64,000 nucleotides of DNA from Ipomoea triloba (GCF_003576645.1 NC_044922.1:25533341-25597340); one strand, 5' to 3'; shown: positions 32,957 to 45,306, counted from the stretch's first letter. Numbers and translations: made by a program. The notes: a model not told the origin generated them from the letters alone.

Positions 32957-35190
32957 GCAAGTTTAGGTACCCAAACTTTGGGTCCTGGTGGGTTAGTGAG
33001 TTTAGGCATCCATTTATACCTTGTGCCCATTATTCCAGGCCTAGGCGCAATGTAGCCATTGTACGTTTGATAATTATAAGGAATGCTAGCAAAGGTTTTA
33101 GGCCTCTTTGGTGCATAAATCAACTTAGGTAGAGACTTTTCGACCGGCTTATGCACCATGCCTTTCATACGCTGTTTGGTCATGTGAAATTGCTGAAAGT
33201 GAGGTTTCTTCCAGAACTTGTGATTTGATGACCAATTCTCACTAGATGGATAGAGTCTTCCTTTCTCCATCCGTGAGTTCCTAACTATGTGGATCTCAGA
33301 CCTTCCATATTTGCCTTGAGGTGCATTATATGGAGTGTAGCTCTTTTTGTACTTGGAATGGCCTTGCGAGAGATAGCAAGGTGATCTCTCGATATTGTTT
33401 ACCCGGCCATTCTTCGTAGCTTTCCTATACTTTCCATTGCTGGTGTATAGGGACGGTTTATGAATAGCTACTCTGGTCTTTTCTGTTGGTCCTTTATGAC
33501 CTTTATTTGGTTTGGGTTGAGATCCTCCATTTCTTGAAGTTCCCAAACCATTGGTCTGTTTATCTCTCGAGAGATGGTCTTGATGGAACCCTAGACCGGT
33601 TCTATCACTTGTAGGTCTGTGATCAACCACCATTTTCTCCATAGCTTTGGAGGAATTAGTGTATGATGCTATGACCTTTCGAAGATTAAGCTCTCTCGTC
33701 TCTCGAGCTTTGCACTCTTCAGATAGTAGGATTACTTTGGCTTCTAACTCACTTACTTTGAGAGTCAGCTCCAAATTCTCTTTCGAGACGTTCTTAAGCA
33801 TATCTCTTTCAGCAGTTAGCTTGCTGTTTTCATCCATCACTCTAGCATGAGTGCTATTGGCGATGTTAAGGTTCCTTCTGAGCGATTCCAACATCTCGAA
33901 GGGGTCCTCATCGCTTTTAAATGAAGAACAACGAGAGGTAGAAGTAGAGCAGCGAGATGTAGGAGTAGAGGTTACCTCGTTGTCAATGGCCATTAGGCAT
34001 TGATTCTCCTCTTCCTCGGTGTATAAGCAGATGAGCCCCCTCTCATCCTCTGAGCTGCTGCTGCTTTCGCTGGAGCTCGACGTCTCGGACTCCTCGATTG
34101 TCCTCTCGAATTCTTCAGCAACAAGCGCCTTCCTGCGCTGATACGTCTTTGATGATCCTTTGAAGCCACCTTGTGTTGGCTTCTCCCTGGATTCCTCTAT
34201 TCTCTTGGAATCCTTGCCTTCTTGGCCCTGATGCTTGCTTACTAGTGGGTAAGGGCATTCGGCCTTGAAATGTCCCGGTCTTCTACAGTTGTAGCATAGA
34301 CCCTGATTTTCCTCCTCCGTCCTTCTGGATGGATATCTCTCATTTTTCCTTCTTGAGGAGGAAGGTGAACTTTTGTTGCTCTCCTGGTTCATCTTCATGT
34401 ATTTCCTGAACTTTCTCACAAAGAGAGCAAACTGTTCGTCAGACATAACATTCATAGGATTAGAGTCTGACCTTGAAGATGTGGATGGTTGCTCAGCAAC
34501 AAGTGCTACGTTTCGTCGATCCACAATGTCCTCATCTCTTGGGAACATCTCGAACTCGAAGGCTTTGAGATCCCGGAAGAGTTTGTCTGTTGTGGTTTCC
34601 TTCAGATCTCGGTGATCTCTCATCGTGATCACCTTTACTTCCCACTCCTTAGTGAGGCCACGTAAGACCTTCAGGTTCAGCTCCTTTTGTGGGATCTCCT
34701 TTTCAAGGTCACTGATCTCGGTTGTGAGCTTCATGAACCGAGACTCCATGCTGTCGATGCTCTCTCCTGGCTTCATCTTGAAGTCTTCGAACTTCTTCAT
34801 GGCCACGGTGAGCTTGTTTTCCTTTTCCTGTTCGTCACCTTCACCAATTAACATCAAAGTATCCCATACCTCTTTTGCCGTTTTGCACTTCCTCACTTTT
34901 GGGAAGATGGTTTCGTCTATAGCTCTGAAGAGAATATCCTTGGCAATATTGTCCAGGTTGTTTCTCTTCCTATCATCACTGGTCCATTCTTCCCTAGGTT
35001 TTGGGATGTACTTTGGTGTTTCTTGGGTTTGAACTGCAGCAGTATTAACCATTAGGATCTTGACTGGTCCAGAAGTTATAACCTCGGCCATCTCATCATG
35101 GAGGGCTGATAAGTACGCAAGCATGCGTGTTTTCCAGTCGTCAAACCTGCTAAGATCAAAGAGAAGATGTCTCGACAACATGCTGTCCAT
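32953..35190 (-). CDS. gag: Copy B gag, 745 aa
   Basis: Full-length gag, identical in residues to copy A as far as I can compare. It has a gag N-terminal domain, CCHC knuckle at 299-312, coiled coil about 435-510 and a basic C-terminus. The start ATG at 35190 lies 114 bp from the LTR edge. Its product would assemble the particle and package RNA. Confidence 0.92.
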   Translation of the reverse strand: MDSMLSRHLLFDLSRFDDWKTRMLAYLSALHDEMAEVITSGPVKILMVNTAAVQTQETPKYIPKPREEWTSDDRKRNNLDNIAKDILFRAIDETIFPKVRKCKTAKEVWDTLMLIGEGDEQEKENKLTVAMKKFEDFKMKPGESIDSMESRFMKLTTEISDLEKEIPQKELNLKVLRGLTKEWEVKVITMRDHRDLKETTTDKLFRDLKAFEFEMFPRDEDIVDRRNVALVAEQPSTSSRSDSNPMNVMSDEQFALFVRKFRKYMKMNQESNKSSPSSSRRKNERYPSRRTEEENQGLCYNCRRPGHFKAECPYPLVSKHQGQEGKDSKRIEESREKPTQGGFKGSSKTYQRRKALVAEEFERTIEESETSSSSESSSSSEDERGLICLYTEEEENQCLMAIDNEVTSTPTSRCSTSTSRCSSFKSDEDPFEMLESLRRNLNIANSTHARVMDENSKLTAERDMLKNVSKENLELTLKVSELEAKVILLSEECKARETRELNLRKVIASYTNSSKAMEKMVVDHRPTSDRTGLGFHQDHLSRDKQTNGLGTSRNGGSQPKPNKGHKGPTEKTRVAIHKPSLYTSNGKYRKATKNGRVNNIERSPCYLSQGHSKYKKSYTPYNAPQGKYGRSEIHIVRNSRMEKGRLYPSSENWSSNHKFWKKPHFQQFHMTKQRMKGMVHKPVEKSLPKLIYAPKRPKTFASIPYNYQTYNGYIAPRPGIMGTRYKWMPKLTNPPGPKVWVPKLA

Positions 35191-35289
35191 ATTGAAAAAT
35201 TATCTCGTGCTTTGAAAATATTTAAAAAGATTTTTCAAAGAAGGATCTCTAGGCAATATAAACAAAGGTTTATATCGATCAGAGAACTT

Positions 35290-35301
35290 GCTCTGATACC
35301 A
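35290..35301 (-). promoter_or_regulatory. Primer binding site, tRNA-iMet type (copy B)
   Basis: TGGTATCAGAGC on the minus strand, two bases after the LTR3 end. Confidence 0.92.
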
Positions 35302-35303
35302 AT

Positions 35304-37594
35304 TGTTGGTCCCAAGGGGATGGGGTACAAGTATAGGGGGGGGGGTGAATAGACTTGTATAAGATTTTGCAAATCTTTTCGACCTCTCGTGTGTATTGAA
35401 CTTAGGATGTTTAGGTTCGATACCTCACGAGGTGAAGACAAAGTTTTATGCGCAGCGGAAATGTTATCCCCTTTTAGTTAGCACGAGTTTGGGTTAGTTC
35501 GAGAGGTGTTATTAGATGCAGTGCAATCGAGAAGTTAGCGAGAGATAAAAACAGAAAGTAAATGCAAGAGAGATTTTTAAGTGGTTCGGCCAACCCGCCT
35601 ACTTCCACTCTTCTTCCAGAAACTCCCTGGAAGGATTGCACTAAAAACTTCCCTTTCTAGTACAATAACGAGCGCTTGAGCTTTGATCACCAAGCCCGCC
35701 TCAAGCCTCAGGTTTTTCTCCCCGCTTCCAGTTACTCCACCTCTCGAGCACTTGACCTTTGATCACCAAGCCCGCGTCAAGCCTCAGGTTTCTTTCGCTC
35801 GGACAGCAGCCAGGTTACTCCGCCTCTCCTCAGGTTTTTCTCCCCGCTTCCAGTTACTCCACCTCTCGAGCACTTGACCTTTGATCACCAAGCCCGCGTC
35901 AAGCCTCAGGTTTCTTTCGCTCGGACAGCAGCCAGGTTACTCCGCCTCTCCTCAGGTTTTTCTCCCCGCTTCCAGTTACTCCACCTCTCGAGCACTTGAC
36001 CTTTGATCACCAAGCCCGCGTCAAGCCTCAGGTTTCTTTCGCTCGGACAGCAGCCAGGTTACTCCGCCTCTCCTCAGGTTTTTCTCCCCGCTTCCAGTTA
36101 CTCCACCTCTCGAGCACTTGACCTTTGATCACCAAGCCCGCGTCAAGCCTCAGGTTTCTTTCGCTCGGACAGCAGCCAGGTTACTCCGCCTCTCCTCAGG
36201 TTTTTCTCCCCGCTTCCAGTTACTCCACCTCTCGAGCACTTGACCTTTGATCACCAAGCCCGCGTCAAGCCTCAGGTTTCTTTCGCTCGGACAGCAGCCA
36301 GGTTACTCCGCCTCTCCTCAGGTTTTTCTCCCCGCTTCCAGTTACTCCACCTCTCGAGCACTTGACCTTTGATCACCAAGCCCGCGTCAAGCCTCAGGTT
36401 TCTTTCGCTCGGACAGCAGCCAGGATACTCCACCTCCCTTGCTTAATCCAAAGCAAGACGTTGTTGATAGTCACAGTTGAATGTAACAATCTCCAATCTG
36501 ACCACAAGCTATCGTTGAATCAACTTTGATGTAGAGCAGCTTTGGTCACCTTCTGGATGTATGACAGTTTAGCTTTGTAACTCTCTTCGAACACTAAGAT
36601 GTGTTCTCTCGCTGTATTGAATATCAGGATGATATTCCAAGTTAAGCACTTTGCACTGGAACGTTTTTATCAGACACCTCTTGTTAACCTCTTGACCTCT
36701 TTCACAACCCCTTTTTCTTCTGTGTCTTTACGTCCTTATATATGAGAGTAGAAGAATAGTTCCGTTGGAGGGAAAACTATTCCGTTTGAAATTGGTCTCC
36801 CACGCCGAACATGGGTCTTTGCACAATTTCAGCATTTTTCATGGAGTAGTGGTCTTGTAACTTGAGCCTTTTGTTTTGTAGTGAATATTCCATATTCCAC
36901 TTTCTTGAGCTCATGCTTCACTTGCTTCTTTTGGATAAAGTTACTCTTTTTATGTTCCCATCATTCCTTGTTTGGGGAATCTGACCACTTCAGGATTGGT
37001 GCACTTCTTGACCGTTTGTGGTGGAGGTCTGACGTGTCATCCACTTCCGTCCATTTTGAAACCTCCCGCTCAGCACCTCTTCAATATTTTATCTCCATGA
37101 TATTCTTCTTCTCCAAACTTAGAGTATTTTATCTGCACATGTTGACTAACATTCAGCCTCTTGGAGAAGTGCCGGTTTATCGAGACCATAAAAGATGTCT
37201 CGACCACTTGATGTTTCAATCCCATGTATCGAGAGGTCTATCTCTCGAATATTCTTTACGTCTCGAACTCGATAGGTATATCGAGAGGTCCTTACCTCTC
37301 GAACTTGGCTTGTGTCTCGAGACTTAGTTGATGTCTCGTAGACCCTTATTCCTCCAGAGTTGTCTCGTGCCTGCTTCTGATCTATCTGTTTGCTTACAAC
37401 ACGAAAACTTCTAAGTTGTTCAAACAAGTTTACCTTAAGCTTAAATATTTCCCGAGTTGAGCTCAAATTACCCGGTTGTATTTTCGCTCTTAGTTTACTT
37501 ATCGAACTTACATTGTTTTGCCTATGAATCGAGACTTGGGGATTCTTACTTAACAGTTGGTATCATCAAAACCTATTACATGATGTTCCTAACA
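35304..37594 (-). mobile_element. LTR3: 5' LTR of copy B
   Basis: A 2,291-bp LTR with TATA box at 36734-36742. The right neighbour is host DNA (CTCTT...) identical to that beside LTR2. Copy B has no 3' LTR of its own, because its 3' end is cut at 24,556. Confidence 0.9.
35705..36436 (-). repeat. Six 122-bp tandem repeats in LTR3
   Basis: Units begin at 35705, 35827, 35949, 36071, 36193 and 36315. Confidence 0.92.
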
Positions 37595-38187
37595 CTCTTC
37601 ACACTCTAATTTAAAAAGGACTTTTCAGAATGATTTATTTGGCTTGGTGTGTTCAATTTGTAGGTTTTATTTAGGGTAGGTAAAGGGTTGTTTTTGGGTT
37701 TTGATGTATAGTGGTTTGCCACGCTCGACTATAGAACGATAAAAACCGGGATGACGCCACAAGGCTGGTAAATTCCTTGATAAGTCAGGTTTTCATGATC
37801 AACTCATGGTCAAACTCATTCCGAGTTCTAGAAAACATTCAGTTTTCGAACTCAAAAATTCATCTCAAATCTATATTTCATTAGGCACGCAATGGCCTTA
37901 AATAGCCATTAAAAAGCCGATTACAACCACATGAATAAGATAATTATTAAATATCGGATAAACTAATCCTAACCAACAAGCTAAAATAAATACGAAAAAT
38001 AATATAATTCTAACAAACTAAATATAAAATAATTTTAAGATAATCTTTCTAATTAATTAATAAAATTGATAATCTTCCTAATTAACTAATAAAACTAATT
38101 CTAAAATATTTGAACGGTCAATTATTGATTCCCGTGCCCACAACATTTGTATTTGCTAAACGGTCTGCAAATAAAGCTCTCCATATG
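37595..38187. repeat. Duplicated host flank (right copy)
   Basis: Continuous with the downstream host sequence, so this is the original flank. It is AT-rich and non-coding and matches 23921-24555. Confidence 0.88.
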
Positions 38188-38255
38188 TTAGCTAAGGATG
38201 CTTTAGTCATTGCTACACGTAAGGAATGGTGAAATTCACCTCATTCGTTCATTTC
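38135..38255 (+). pseudogene. RNase H-like remnant (non-LTR retrotransposon type)
   Basis: Read on the plus strand, the sequence gives a decayed version of the end of a plant RNase H-like (RVT_3) domain: Val-Phe-Ala-Lys-Arg, Asn-Lys-Ala, His-Met-Leu-Ala, then Lys-Glu-Trp. The same stretch, better preserved, occurs at 53,605-54,125. The tandem-duplication breakpoint falls inside it. Confidence 0.55.
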
Positions 38256-38279
38256 AGATGTACTTTTTTTTTTAAAAAT

Positions 38280-39161
38280 CACTACAAAAAAATGCGTAAA
38301 TAGCAACGGACTAATTCAGTCGCTAAATAGCGAAAATCCGTCGCTAAACAATTTAGCGACGGATTAGCAACGGAATTTGTTCGTCGCTAAAAAGCGCATC
38401 GCTAACTTTTGCGACGAAAATATCCGTCGTTAAACGAAAACAATCCGTCGCTATTTTCCTTTCGGCGACGCTTTGATGACGAAATTTGCGAGGACATAAC
38501 ACGAGAAATTTCGTCGCTAAAATCTAGTGACGGAAATTCCGTCGCTAAACCAACCAAAAATCCGATGCTTGTAACGAAATTTTTAAGGGAATAGAGACGA
38601 AAAGTATTCCCGTCGCTAACGTATAAAAGTATTCCCCATTTTAAATTTAGCGACGGATTTGAAATCCGTCGCTATATAGCTACGGATGTTAAAATCCGTC
38701 GCTAAATTGGATTTTTGTTTTAAAGCCTGATTTATGAATTTAGCGACGGATCTACATATCCGTCGTTATCTAGCGACGGATATAAATATCCGTCGCTATT
38801 TAGCAACGGATATTTAGATCCGTCGCTAAATTTTAAACTCGAAGAACTTTTTTTTGAATATGTAGCAACGGATTTATAAATCCGTCGCTAATTTGTAGCA
38901 ATTCAAATTATAAAATAAGCCCGCGAAATATCCGTCGCCAATCTATTTCTTATTTTTGCGCAAAAACTTACCGCCAAAATTAGCTACGTATTTAACGACG
39001 GAAATATTTCGTCGCAATATCCATCGCATATCCGTCGCTAAATATTAATTTAACAAAAAAAAATTAAAATATGTCACTAATTTGTCACTATTCCGTCGCT
39101 ACATTAGCAACGGAAAATGTCCGTCGCTAGATCCGTCGCTATTTTCGCTTTTTTTGTAGTG
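38280..39161. mobile_element. Non-autonomous CACTA element, 882 bp, AAT target duplication
   Basis: Termini are CACTACAAAAAAA and its complement TTTTTTTGTAGTG, flanked by the 3-bp duplication AAT (38277-38279 and 39162-39164). The interior is almost wholly copies of TCCGTCGCTA/TAGCGACGGA in both orientations, the subterminal repeat type that CACTA transposases bind. No transposase frame is present, so it depends on a partner in trans. Confidence 0.93.
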
Positions 39162-39164
39162 AAT

Positions 39165-40376
39165 CAAAATTAAACAAGTTTTGTTGTTCTGCTTTCAAAA
39201 AAAAAAAGTTGAATGACATTTATAAATCTATGACTAAAAAGGAAATTAACTCATTAGAACAAAGAAGATCAGTTGAGAATATGGTAGGCTAAATAGACAA
39301 AATTCCTTCATGTTTAACACTATTTAAATAGATTTGTTGACATGATATCAAAAATGGTCATGCCACAATAATACTAGGATGAACGGGAGATGTTATGAAA
39401 AAAAAAAACTAAAATTGAAATGTCATTTATAAATCTATGACCAAAAATAGAATTAACTCTTATTAATTTTTTATACTAATTTTTTAACTAAATTTAAAAT
39501 TTTAGAAATTTGATAGGTCCCGCCATGACTAGCGAGGCAGACATCCACCCTTGTTAGGACTATATCAAATTGACAAGTTTTTTATATCCCGCTCCACCAA
39601 ATGACAGGTCCCGCTTTAACAGCTTTATCAATATCAAAGCTTGAGTTTGTTTAGTATGCAATTCGGTAGCATATATTCATTTTCAAGAATAAAAATAAGA
39701 TAGAATTTCCTTAACACCTTTTTTGTGTGATGAAAATGAGCCATTGTGTGTTTCAAATAATTACACATTATAAGGTGTATATTATGAAATAAATTTTAAA
39801 AATGAGTACAACATAACTCAATTTCAAGGGAATGAAAATAAAATGTATCCATAAATATCAAATAGACCTCTATAATTTTTTTTCTATAAAATGCAATTAT
39901 GTTATTGAACTAAAAAAAATTCAAATAAATACACAAACTCAAAAAAAAAAAAAAAACCAGTGAAATTGACCTTTTTTAGTTAATAACCATGTTAGTACCT
40001 ATATTTGTTTTTTTATGGTAAGACTGCTTATTTGAAAATATTTCTTGAAATGGAAAACATTATACTGAAAAAATAAGGTAAGATATACATTTCATACTAT
40101 TCATCAATAAACACATCTCTAGGGTTGATGTGTCAAGCTGTCAATTTTAATACGAAATAACAGCAACAATAACAATAACAATAATTTTTAAAAGAAAAAA
40201 TCCAAGCATAATCATCGTTTGCCATCATTTACTGTTATAGTAAAGCATCTAATGTTGGTTTATATAGTCACTCAAAAAAAAGAGAAAGAAATTTGACTAA
40301 AATTAAACTAACAATTATACACCACTGGATGTAAACAAAGCATGAACCAATGCACGACTTAATTCAATAAGATTCT
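39165..40376. other. AT-rich intergenic region
   Basis: No gene is seen. It contains poly-A/poly-T runs and a short imperfect direct repeat (AAATGACATTTATAAATCTATGA-like at about 39,210 and 39,418). From about 40,110 rightward it is homologous to 54,370 onward, the 3' flank of the F-box duplication. Confidence 0.6.
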
Positions 40377-41967
40377 TTAACAGAAAATAATTTCTGCTTT
40401 TGTGGAGGCACGGGGAAAATGCAAGATCTCCTGCTTACTTTTTTTGAATACGATCTCCTCCACTCTATTGTCAAAGTATAAGCCGGTTCTCATTGCGTCA
40501 TTAATGACAACCTTCTCAAGTGTTGGAAAGCAAGCAAGTAGCCCCTTGATGAAAAGGACTTGATATTCAACCCCTGTAAATTCATCCAACTCCAATACGT
40601 GAAGCATTTTATATCCATGACCACCCACATTATCAAGTAACTTTGGAAGTTTTGGCAAAATATCATAAAACTACATAAGAATAAAAAATATATATATTAA
40701 AGCACACCAAAAAACCAAAAACAGTTAAAACATTTACACAACAAATTTGTGTTAAAGAATGCAAATATAGAATAATAAAAATTGAAATAACTAGAATGTC
40801 ACAAATTTGTGTTAAAGAATGCAAATATAGAATAATAAAAATTGAAATAACTAGAATCTCATTTAAAAAAAAAAAAAAAACCAAGGAAGATAAAATTACC
40901 GATAAATTTATATGAAGCTTCCATAAATGTGGACATATTTGAATCAAATTAATGAATGCAGAAGAAACATCACTCATCAGTTGCTCATCATCATCTAATG
41001 ATTCCAAATATTCTTCGTTATGTGATATCTTCAAGTGTTGCACATTTAGTGCATATAGTTGTAGTTGTAGTTCCCACTTTCCAGTAAATTCATTAACAAA
41101 ATCCTTTGAAACCAATTAAAAATCAAGTTAGATCAGTTTGTAACAAATATTTTAAATAAAAAAATATTTATAAAAAAAAAGGCCAGAATAGTATACCATG
41201 AGAGATGCACTGTCCAATTCAAGACAACGACAATATGCCAAGTCCAAGTTAATCGAGTAAAAAGGGCAATCAATGATTGCTAAATGATCAAGTTTTTGAG
41301 CAGTAATATTAAAACCAGTTACGTTCTCACATCCAATAAATGACAGACTATTGAGCATAGGAACTTCAACCAAAAGACCTCCACCATCAAAGTTAACATC
41401 TTCAAAATAAAGTGAAGTAACATTTGGTAATGTGCAATGAGTATTTATTGGTTTATAAGAGACTCCACAAATATGCAATCTTCTTAGTGATGGGCAAGAG
41501 AATATGCAATTCGGCAAGCAGTACTCATCTTCTTTCTTTAAACTAAGGCTGATTTCTTCAATACCTTTGTGTGTGATAAAAAGAAGCCATTGATCGAAGT
41601 CAAACGACCGAGACCTAAGTGTATTTCTAGAGGTATGAGAAAAATCAATAATAAATTTGTTAATAAATCCATTATGTTGTATGAGAACTTTGTTGATAAC
41701 ATACAAACCCGCAGATGTCCAAATATCATTGTTTCTCTTTTCCTTTTTCTTATTTTTGGTCCTAATATCACTGTGAGCATTGGAATATTTTTTCTCAATG
41801 TGCTTTAAAAACCTAGCATCAAAGTTGAGATGTGTAAAATTCAACCAAATACCCCTCCAAAAGGTAGACAAAACAGCCATTCCAGCAACTTCTTCAATCA
41901 CCAAGAGTCCCAAAATCTTGTTAATTATTTCAAATGGAAGTTCACTGATTCTATCTCTCCCCGCCAT
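40377..41967 (-). CDS. F-box/FBD/LRR-repeat protein, three exons, 422 aa predicted
   Basis: Exons on the minus strand are 41967-41197 (257 codons), 41103-40900 (68 codons) and 40670-40377 (97 codons plus stop). All joints have GT/AG and phase 0. The start MAGRDRISELP opens directly into the F-box (about residues 5-50, ISELPFEIINKILGLL), which in this family binds SKP1 of the SCF ubiquitin ligase. Leucine-rich segments follow (about 130-255), typical of substrate recognition. The last exon has the FBD-like pattern (LHVLELDEF...LLACFPTLEKV). It resembles Arabidopsis F-box/FBD/LRR proteins of the At1g13570 type, from memory. The frame is intact, so this is the likely functional member of the pair. 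The target is unknown. Confidence 0.85.
40741..40860. repeat. 60-bp tandem duplication in intron 2 of the F-box gene
   Basis: Bases 40741-40800 and 40801-40860 differ at one position. The paralogue at about 55,050 has a single copy, so the duplication postdates the gene duplication. Confidence 0.93.
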
Positions 41968-42688
41968 AATCTAGACAACTTTAACCTATGCAAATTAAAA
42001 AATATAATAAATAAATTAAAATTGAAACATAAGCATAAATTAAAATGGGAGAACATGGAGATAGTAATTAAAATGCAAGTCTCAATCCCAAGTAGGAAGA
42101 TATCAATTATGAAAGATGTAAGACGCAAAATTAATGGAGTGTTTATCCGTAAAAGTTTTATAACATGATCACAATATAGAGCAAGCTAGTGTTAGGTAGA
42201 TAAAGAAAAGCAGAAGAATGTATATATACACACAAACAAACAATTGATTTTGTTTGAGAAAAACCTGCAATCAAATAGGCGAAATGGGGAGCGGCGGCGA
42301 GCATCAAAGAGTAGAACCGATTCAATTAGTAGAGCAGTCAACTATAGAGATAGTTTTAACCTAGAATCAATTGAGGTTTTTTGGCGGGTTTTAAAAAGGA
42401 TTTGGTTGATTTGGAGGGCAAATAGTTTGGGTTTGACGGCAAGGAGTGAGTTTTTATCAGAAAAAGAAAAAATTAAATAAAAAAAAAAGACATGCGTGGA
42501 AGCGCAATTGAATACATTTTCACACGCCTACTACTAGATGCGTTAAAGTGCGTGGTCGCCAATTAACAACCACTCTAACTTTTATTGTTTATTTATTTTT
42601 ATTTTTTGTTTAAAGCATAAAAGTAATACACATTTTGTTGTAAATAAAGTAATAACATAACATAATTGAAAATAGTATCTAATGATTT
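41968..42688. promoter_or_regulatory. 5' flank of F-box gene, shared with paralogue
   Basis: AT-rich, with likely 5' UTR and promoter of the minus-strand gene. It is near-identical to the region starting at 56,214 until about 42,620, where similarity to the paralogue stops. Short open frames here overlap this flank and have no support. Confidence 0.55.
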
Positions 42689-43136
42689 TGTTGGAACCGA
42701 GTCCACCATAAACCGGGTTTAGAGGTACAGAACGGGAAGTGTGAAAATAGTAATATGATTGCTCGGGACACTAGGCCTAAAAGGTACGCACAAAACCGAG
42801 ATACTGGCCCAGAACAATGGTCCAAATAATAAATAAATAACAAATACTATAGCCCAAAGAACGGGCTTGGAAATACTAAGGACAATAGTGTAGCTAATAA
42901 GAATCGACTCTTGGTGGGTGGGTTGAAACAATGGACAAGAAACCACTAGACTAGGGCACTTGTATTGATCACACCGTGATATTTTAAAGGAGGCAAGACA
43001 CCCCCTTTTATAGTGTTCAAGAGCTCCCCATGTCTTGGCAAGTGGACAGAAATGCCTCACCCTTCATGCCTAAAACCCACGTGTCCATGACATCCCCACT
43101 TTTGCATGACACGTCTTCACCACCTTAGCCACGCAC
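42689..43136 (-). mobile_element. LTR-like fragment with TATA box
   Basis: Read on the minus strand, the stretch contains a strong TATA box (sense TATAAAAGG at 43004-43012) and ends GGTTCCAACA at 42689, as LTRs of copia elements often do. The other end is not identified and may be cut by the solo LTR next to it. The 113-codon minus frame inside it is probably not a gene. Confidence 0.4.
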
Positions 43137-43141
43137 ATATA

Positions 43142-44430
43142 TGATGTGCATAATGGTGAATGTAAATATGAGGGTGTAAAATGTCGTTCCACTGAGGATT
43201 GGGGCTATGACATGCAATTGTGAGAATTAAGACATCCTAGACACTAAAGCGATGGAATTAACAAGAATCCAAGTAAATAATGATTTAGAGGGGAAATTAA
43301 AGAAAAACATATTAATTAACGAATAACTGTATGATAAAGGAATGGGTCAGATTAGGGGTATTGCAATCTTGATGCTCTAACAATCTCAAAATTAAGGAAG
43401 GAATAATTAACCTGGGGAAATATGGGCAATGCACACAAGAATTCAATTCAGCTACTTTTGTAATCAATTAATAGAATTAGGTTAGGATTGCCCCACTTTC
43501 GTGATGCATCAATCATATATAGTCTTAAGCACCTAAGCATTGTAAGCCCCCAAATTACCCCTATTCTCATAGTAGGAAAAATTAGGTTGAAATCGGTAAG
43601 GCTCGAGGTCTTCACCCAACTTTCATTGTAATGAATTCCTCTTCTAAACTAGCAATCAATTGTGGCCATCAATTAATAACAAGTAGAATTCAATCCCCAA
43701 TTTAACATAACCTCTAGGCGAATGATTCAATCCCTTTATGCAATAATCACAATTGAACATCAAGATTAGCAATAGATCCCTAATCTAAACCCATATATAA
43801 ACGAACTACTCACTCATTATTAAAGTAAACAAAACAAAGCAAGAATTAAATATTGAAAGCATAGCAGCGAATCTAAGAAATAAAAGAATAAAAGGAAGAA
43901 CTTTACTAACAATCTCGAAGAGTAATTCCAATCCAAACCACGATTCCAAGCTTGCAAACGAATTCAAGTATGTTAATATGAGCTATTCTATGCTATGGAA
44001 AACTCTAAAGAGAAGGAAAAATGTGCTGAACTAAACTAGGGCTCGGAATACCCCAAAAAACAGCAAAAAGCGTCATTAAATACTGGACAGCAGCAGGGGT
44101 CACGGGCTCCCTCACGGTCGGGATCGTGGCCATGAGGTTCAGTGCCCCGCTGCTGTCCGCGTTGGGGCTCACGGCCGTGAGGTTCCCTCTCCGTTTGCCT
44201 TCTGATTTCTTTCGTGCTCCGCTGCTCCTTTCCGACCCTGGGTAGATTCCTATGCTTCCGAAACTTGTCCAAGATGTCCAAAAATACTTCCTTTGCTCCT
44301 CGTTCGTGAATAAACTAAGCTTAAGCAAATGTAACACACAAAGGAGTCTCAAATTCACCAAGGTAAAGAAAATAAGCAACAAAACCAACTAAATTGTGGG
44401 GCAAATAATAGTAAAAAATCAGATGTATCA
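43142..44430 (-). mobile_element. Solo LTR, 1,289 bp, ATATA target duplication
   Basis: Sense TGATACATC (44430 downward) to GCACATCA (43142), with inverted ends TGAT...ATCA. It is flanked by ATATA at 43137-43141 and 44431-44435. It is homologous to the LTR pieces at 60,255-60,560 and 63,672-63,960 (shared stretches around TTGGACAAGTTT and AAGCTTGGAATC). No internal region is present, so it is a product of LTR-LTR recombination. The superfamily is not certain. Confidence 0.85.
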
Positions 44431-44435
44431 ATATA

Positions 44436-44641
44436 CAACTTCAATATTGCACCCCCCTCCGTTGGGGTCCCTTCGCCACACCATGGGGCGCACTAGGCAT
44501 GTAGAGGCGCCATGGCTAGAGGTGGTCAGCGGGCCACGTCGTCGACCAAGCGCCGGCCGGTCGTGACTGGTTTGTAATCTGCCAGCTCGCGAAAGTTGGA
44601 ACAAATATAAGAATTAACACCTCAACACACAAGAAATGGAG
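44436..44641. other. GC-rich patch in AT-rich intergenic DNA
   Basis: About 150 bp, from 44,450 to 44,600, is clearly richer in GC than its surroundings and contains short palindromes such as GGCGCC. No coding potential is recognised. Confidence 0.4.
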
Positions 44642-44870
44642 TGGCCTAGTGGGCTAGGTTATGTGTACCATGTTGGACGTCTTGGGTTTGATATCTACTG
44701 GCAGCAACCCTTGTATGCAGCTGCATTTACCTGGCCCATCGGTCCGACGTGACCCGCACTGCCCTCGCGGGCTAGCGAATTCCTACTTTCTCCTCGCCTT
44801 CCTAGCCCAACAAGACTTGGGACAACATCTTCACCATTCTCACTTGTGTCAAGACTTTCTCAATAAAATG
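44642..44870 (+). mobile_element. Possible tRNA-derived SINE
   Basis: An exact pol III A box (TGGCCTAGTGG, 44642-44652) is followed 32 bp later by a degenerate B box (GGTTTGATATC, 44685-44695). This is the layout of tRNA-related SINEs. The 3' end is uncertain and no clear target duplication is visible. Confidence 0.4.
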
Positions 44871-45306
44871 CACTCTCGGGGTCCCATGTCCTCATCATCA
44901 TCAATACTTTATATCATAAATGTAGTACTTTATTTGAAAAAGATAATATACAATTTGTAAGAAATAAAGTGTCATTACATAGCATAATTGCATATATAAT
45001 CAATTCTTTAAGCGTTATGTATATATAATACTTTATAGCATAAATATAATACTTTATAGCAAAACTGTATAGAGAATTTGAAGGAAACAATATTACTAAG
45101 CTAATATATATCATAAGACCTAAATTCTCCTACGGATTGGAAAATTTCCCTAGATATATATATTATAATTACTTTATATTCATAGATTATTTATAAATTG
45201 ACTAACCTTATCATAAACAAATTAGATAAACTGTAAAAGATTTATTACAAGATTTTTAGTCTCGGTAGAGCTATTCTTAATTACCTATATTATGGAAACG
45301 ATATAA
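44871..45306. other. AT-rich intergenic region
   Basis: Very AT-rich, with short repeats such as TACTTTATAGCATAAAT (about 44,920-45,060). No gene is seen. Confidence 0.6.

Larger units (their letters stand above)
10880..38187. repeat. 13.68-kb tandem duplication (units 10,880-24,555 and 24,556-38,187)
   Basis: Every feature from the C-terminal end of the extra ORF through pol, gag, the LTR and about 0.6 kb of right flank recurs at a constant offset of 13,676 bp. Unit 1 ends in host flank (CTCCATATG) and is joined to the extra ORF (TATGGCTGCTCG). Native sequences on both sides share TATG at the joint. The second unit ends in the continuous host flank at 38,187. The units differ by scattered SNPs, a 42-bp repeat in the left flank copy (period at 24421/24463) and a dense SNP patch in pol. 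The event is therefore a segmental duplication and not a second retrotransposition. Confidence 0.85.

Noticed and set aside
42719..43060. 113-codon minus frame as a membrane protein gene
   Set aside because: It lies in an LTR-like fragment with a TATA box; composition and context argue against a gene.
44005..44388. 127-codon minus frame as a gene
   Set aside because: It lies wholly inside a solo LTR bounded by a target duplication.
44642..44695. tRNA gene
   Set aside because: The A box is good, but the B box is degenerate and no cloverleaf can be drawn; a SINE relic is the better reading.
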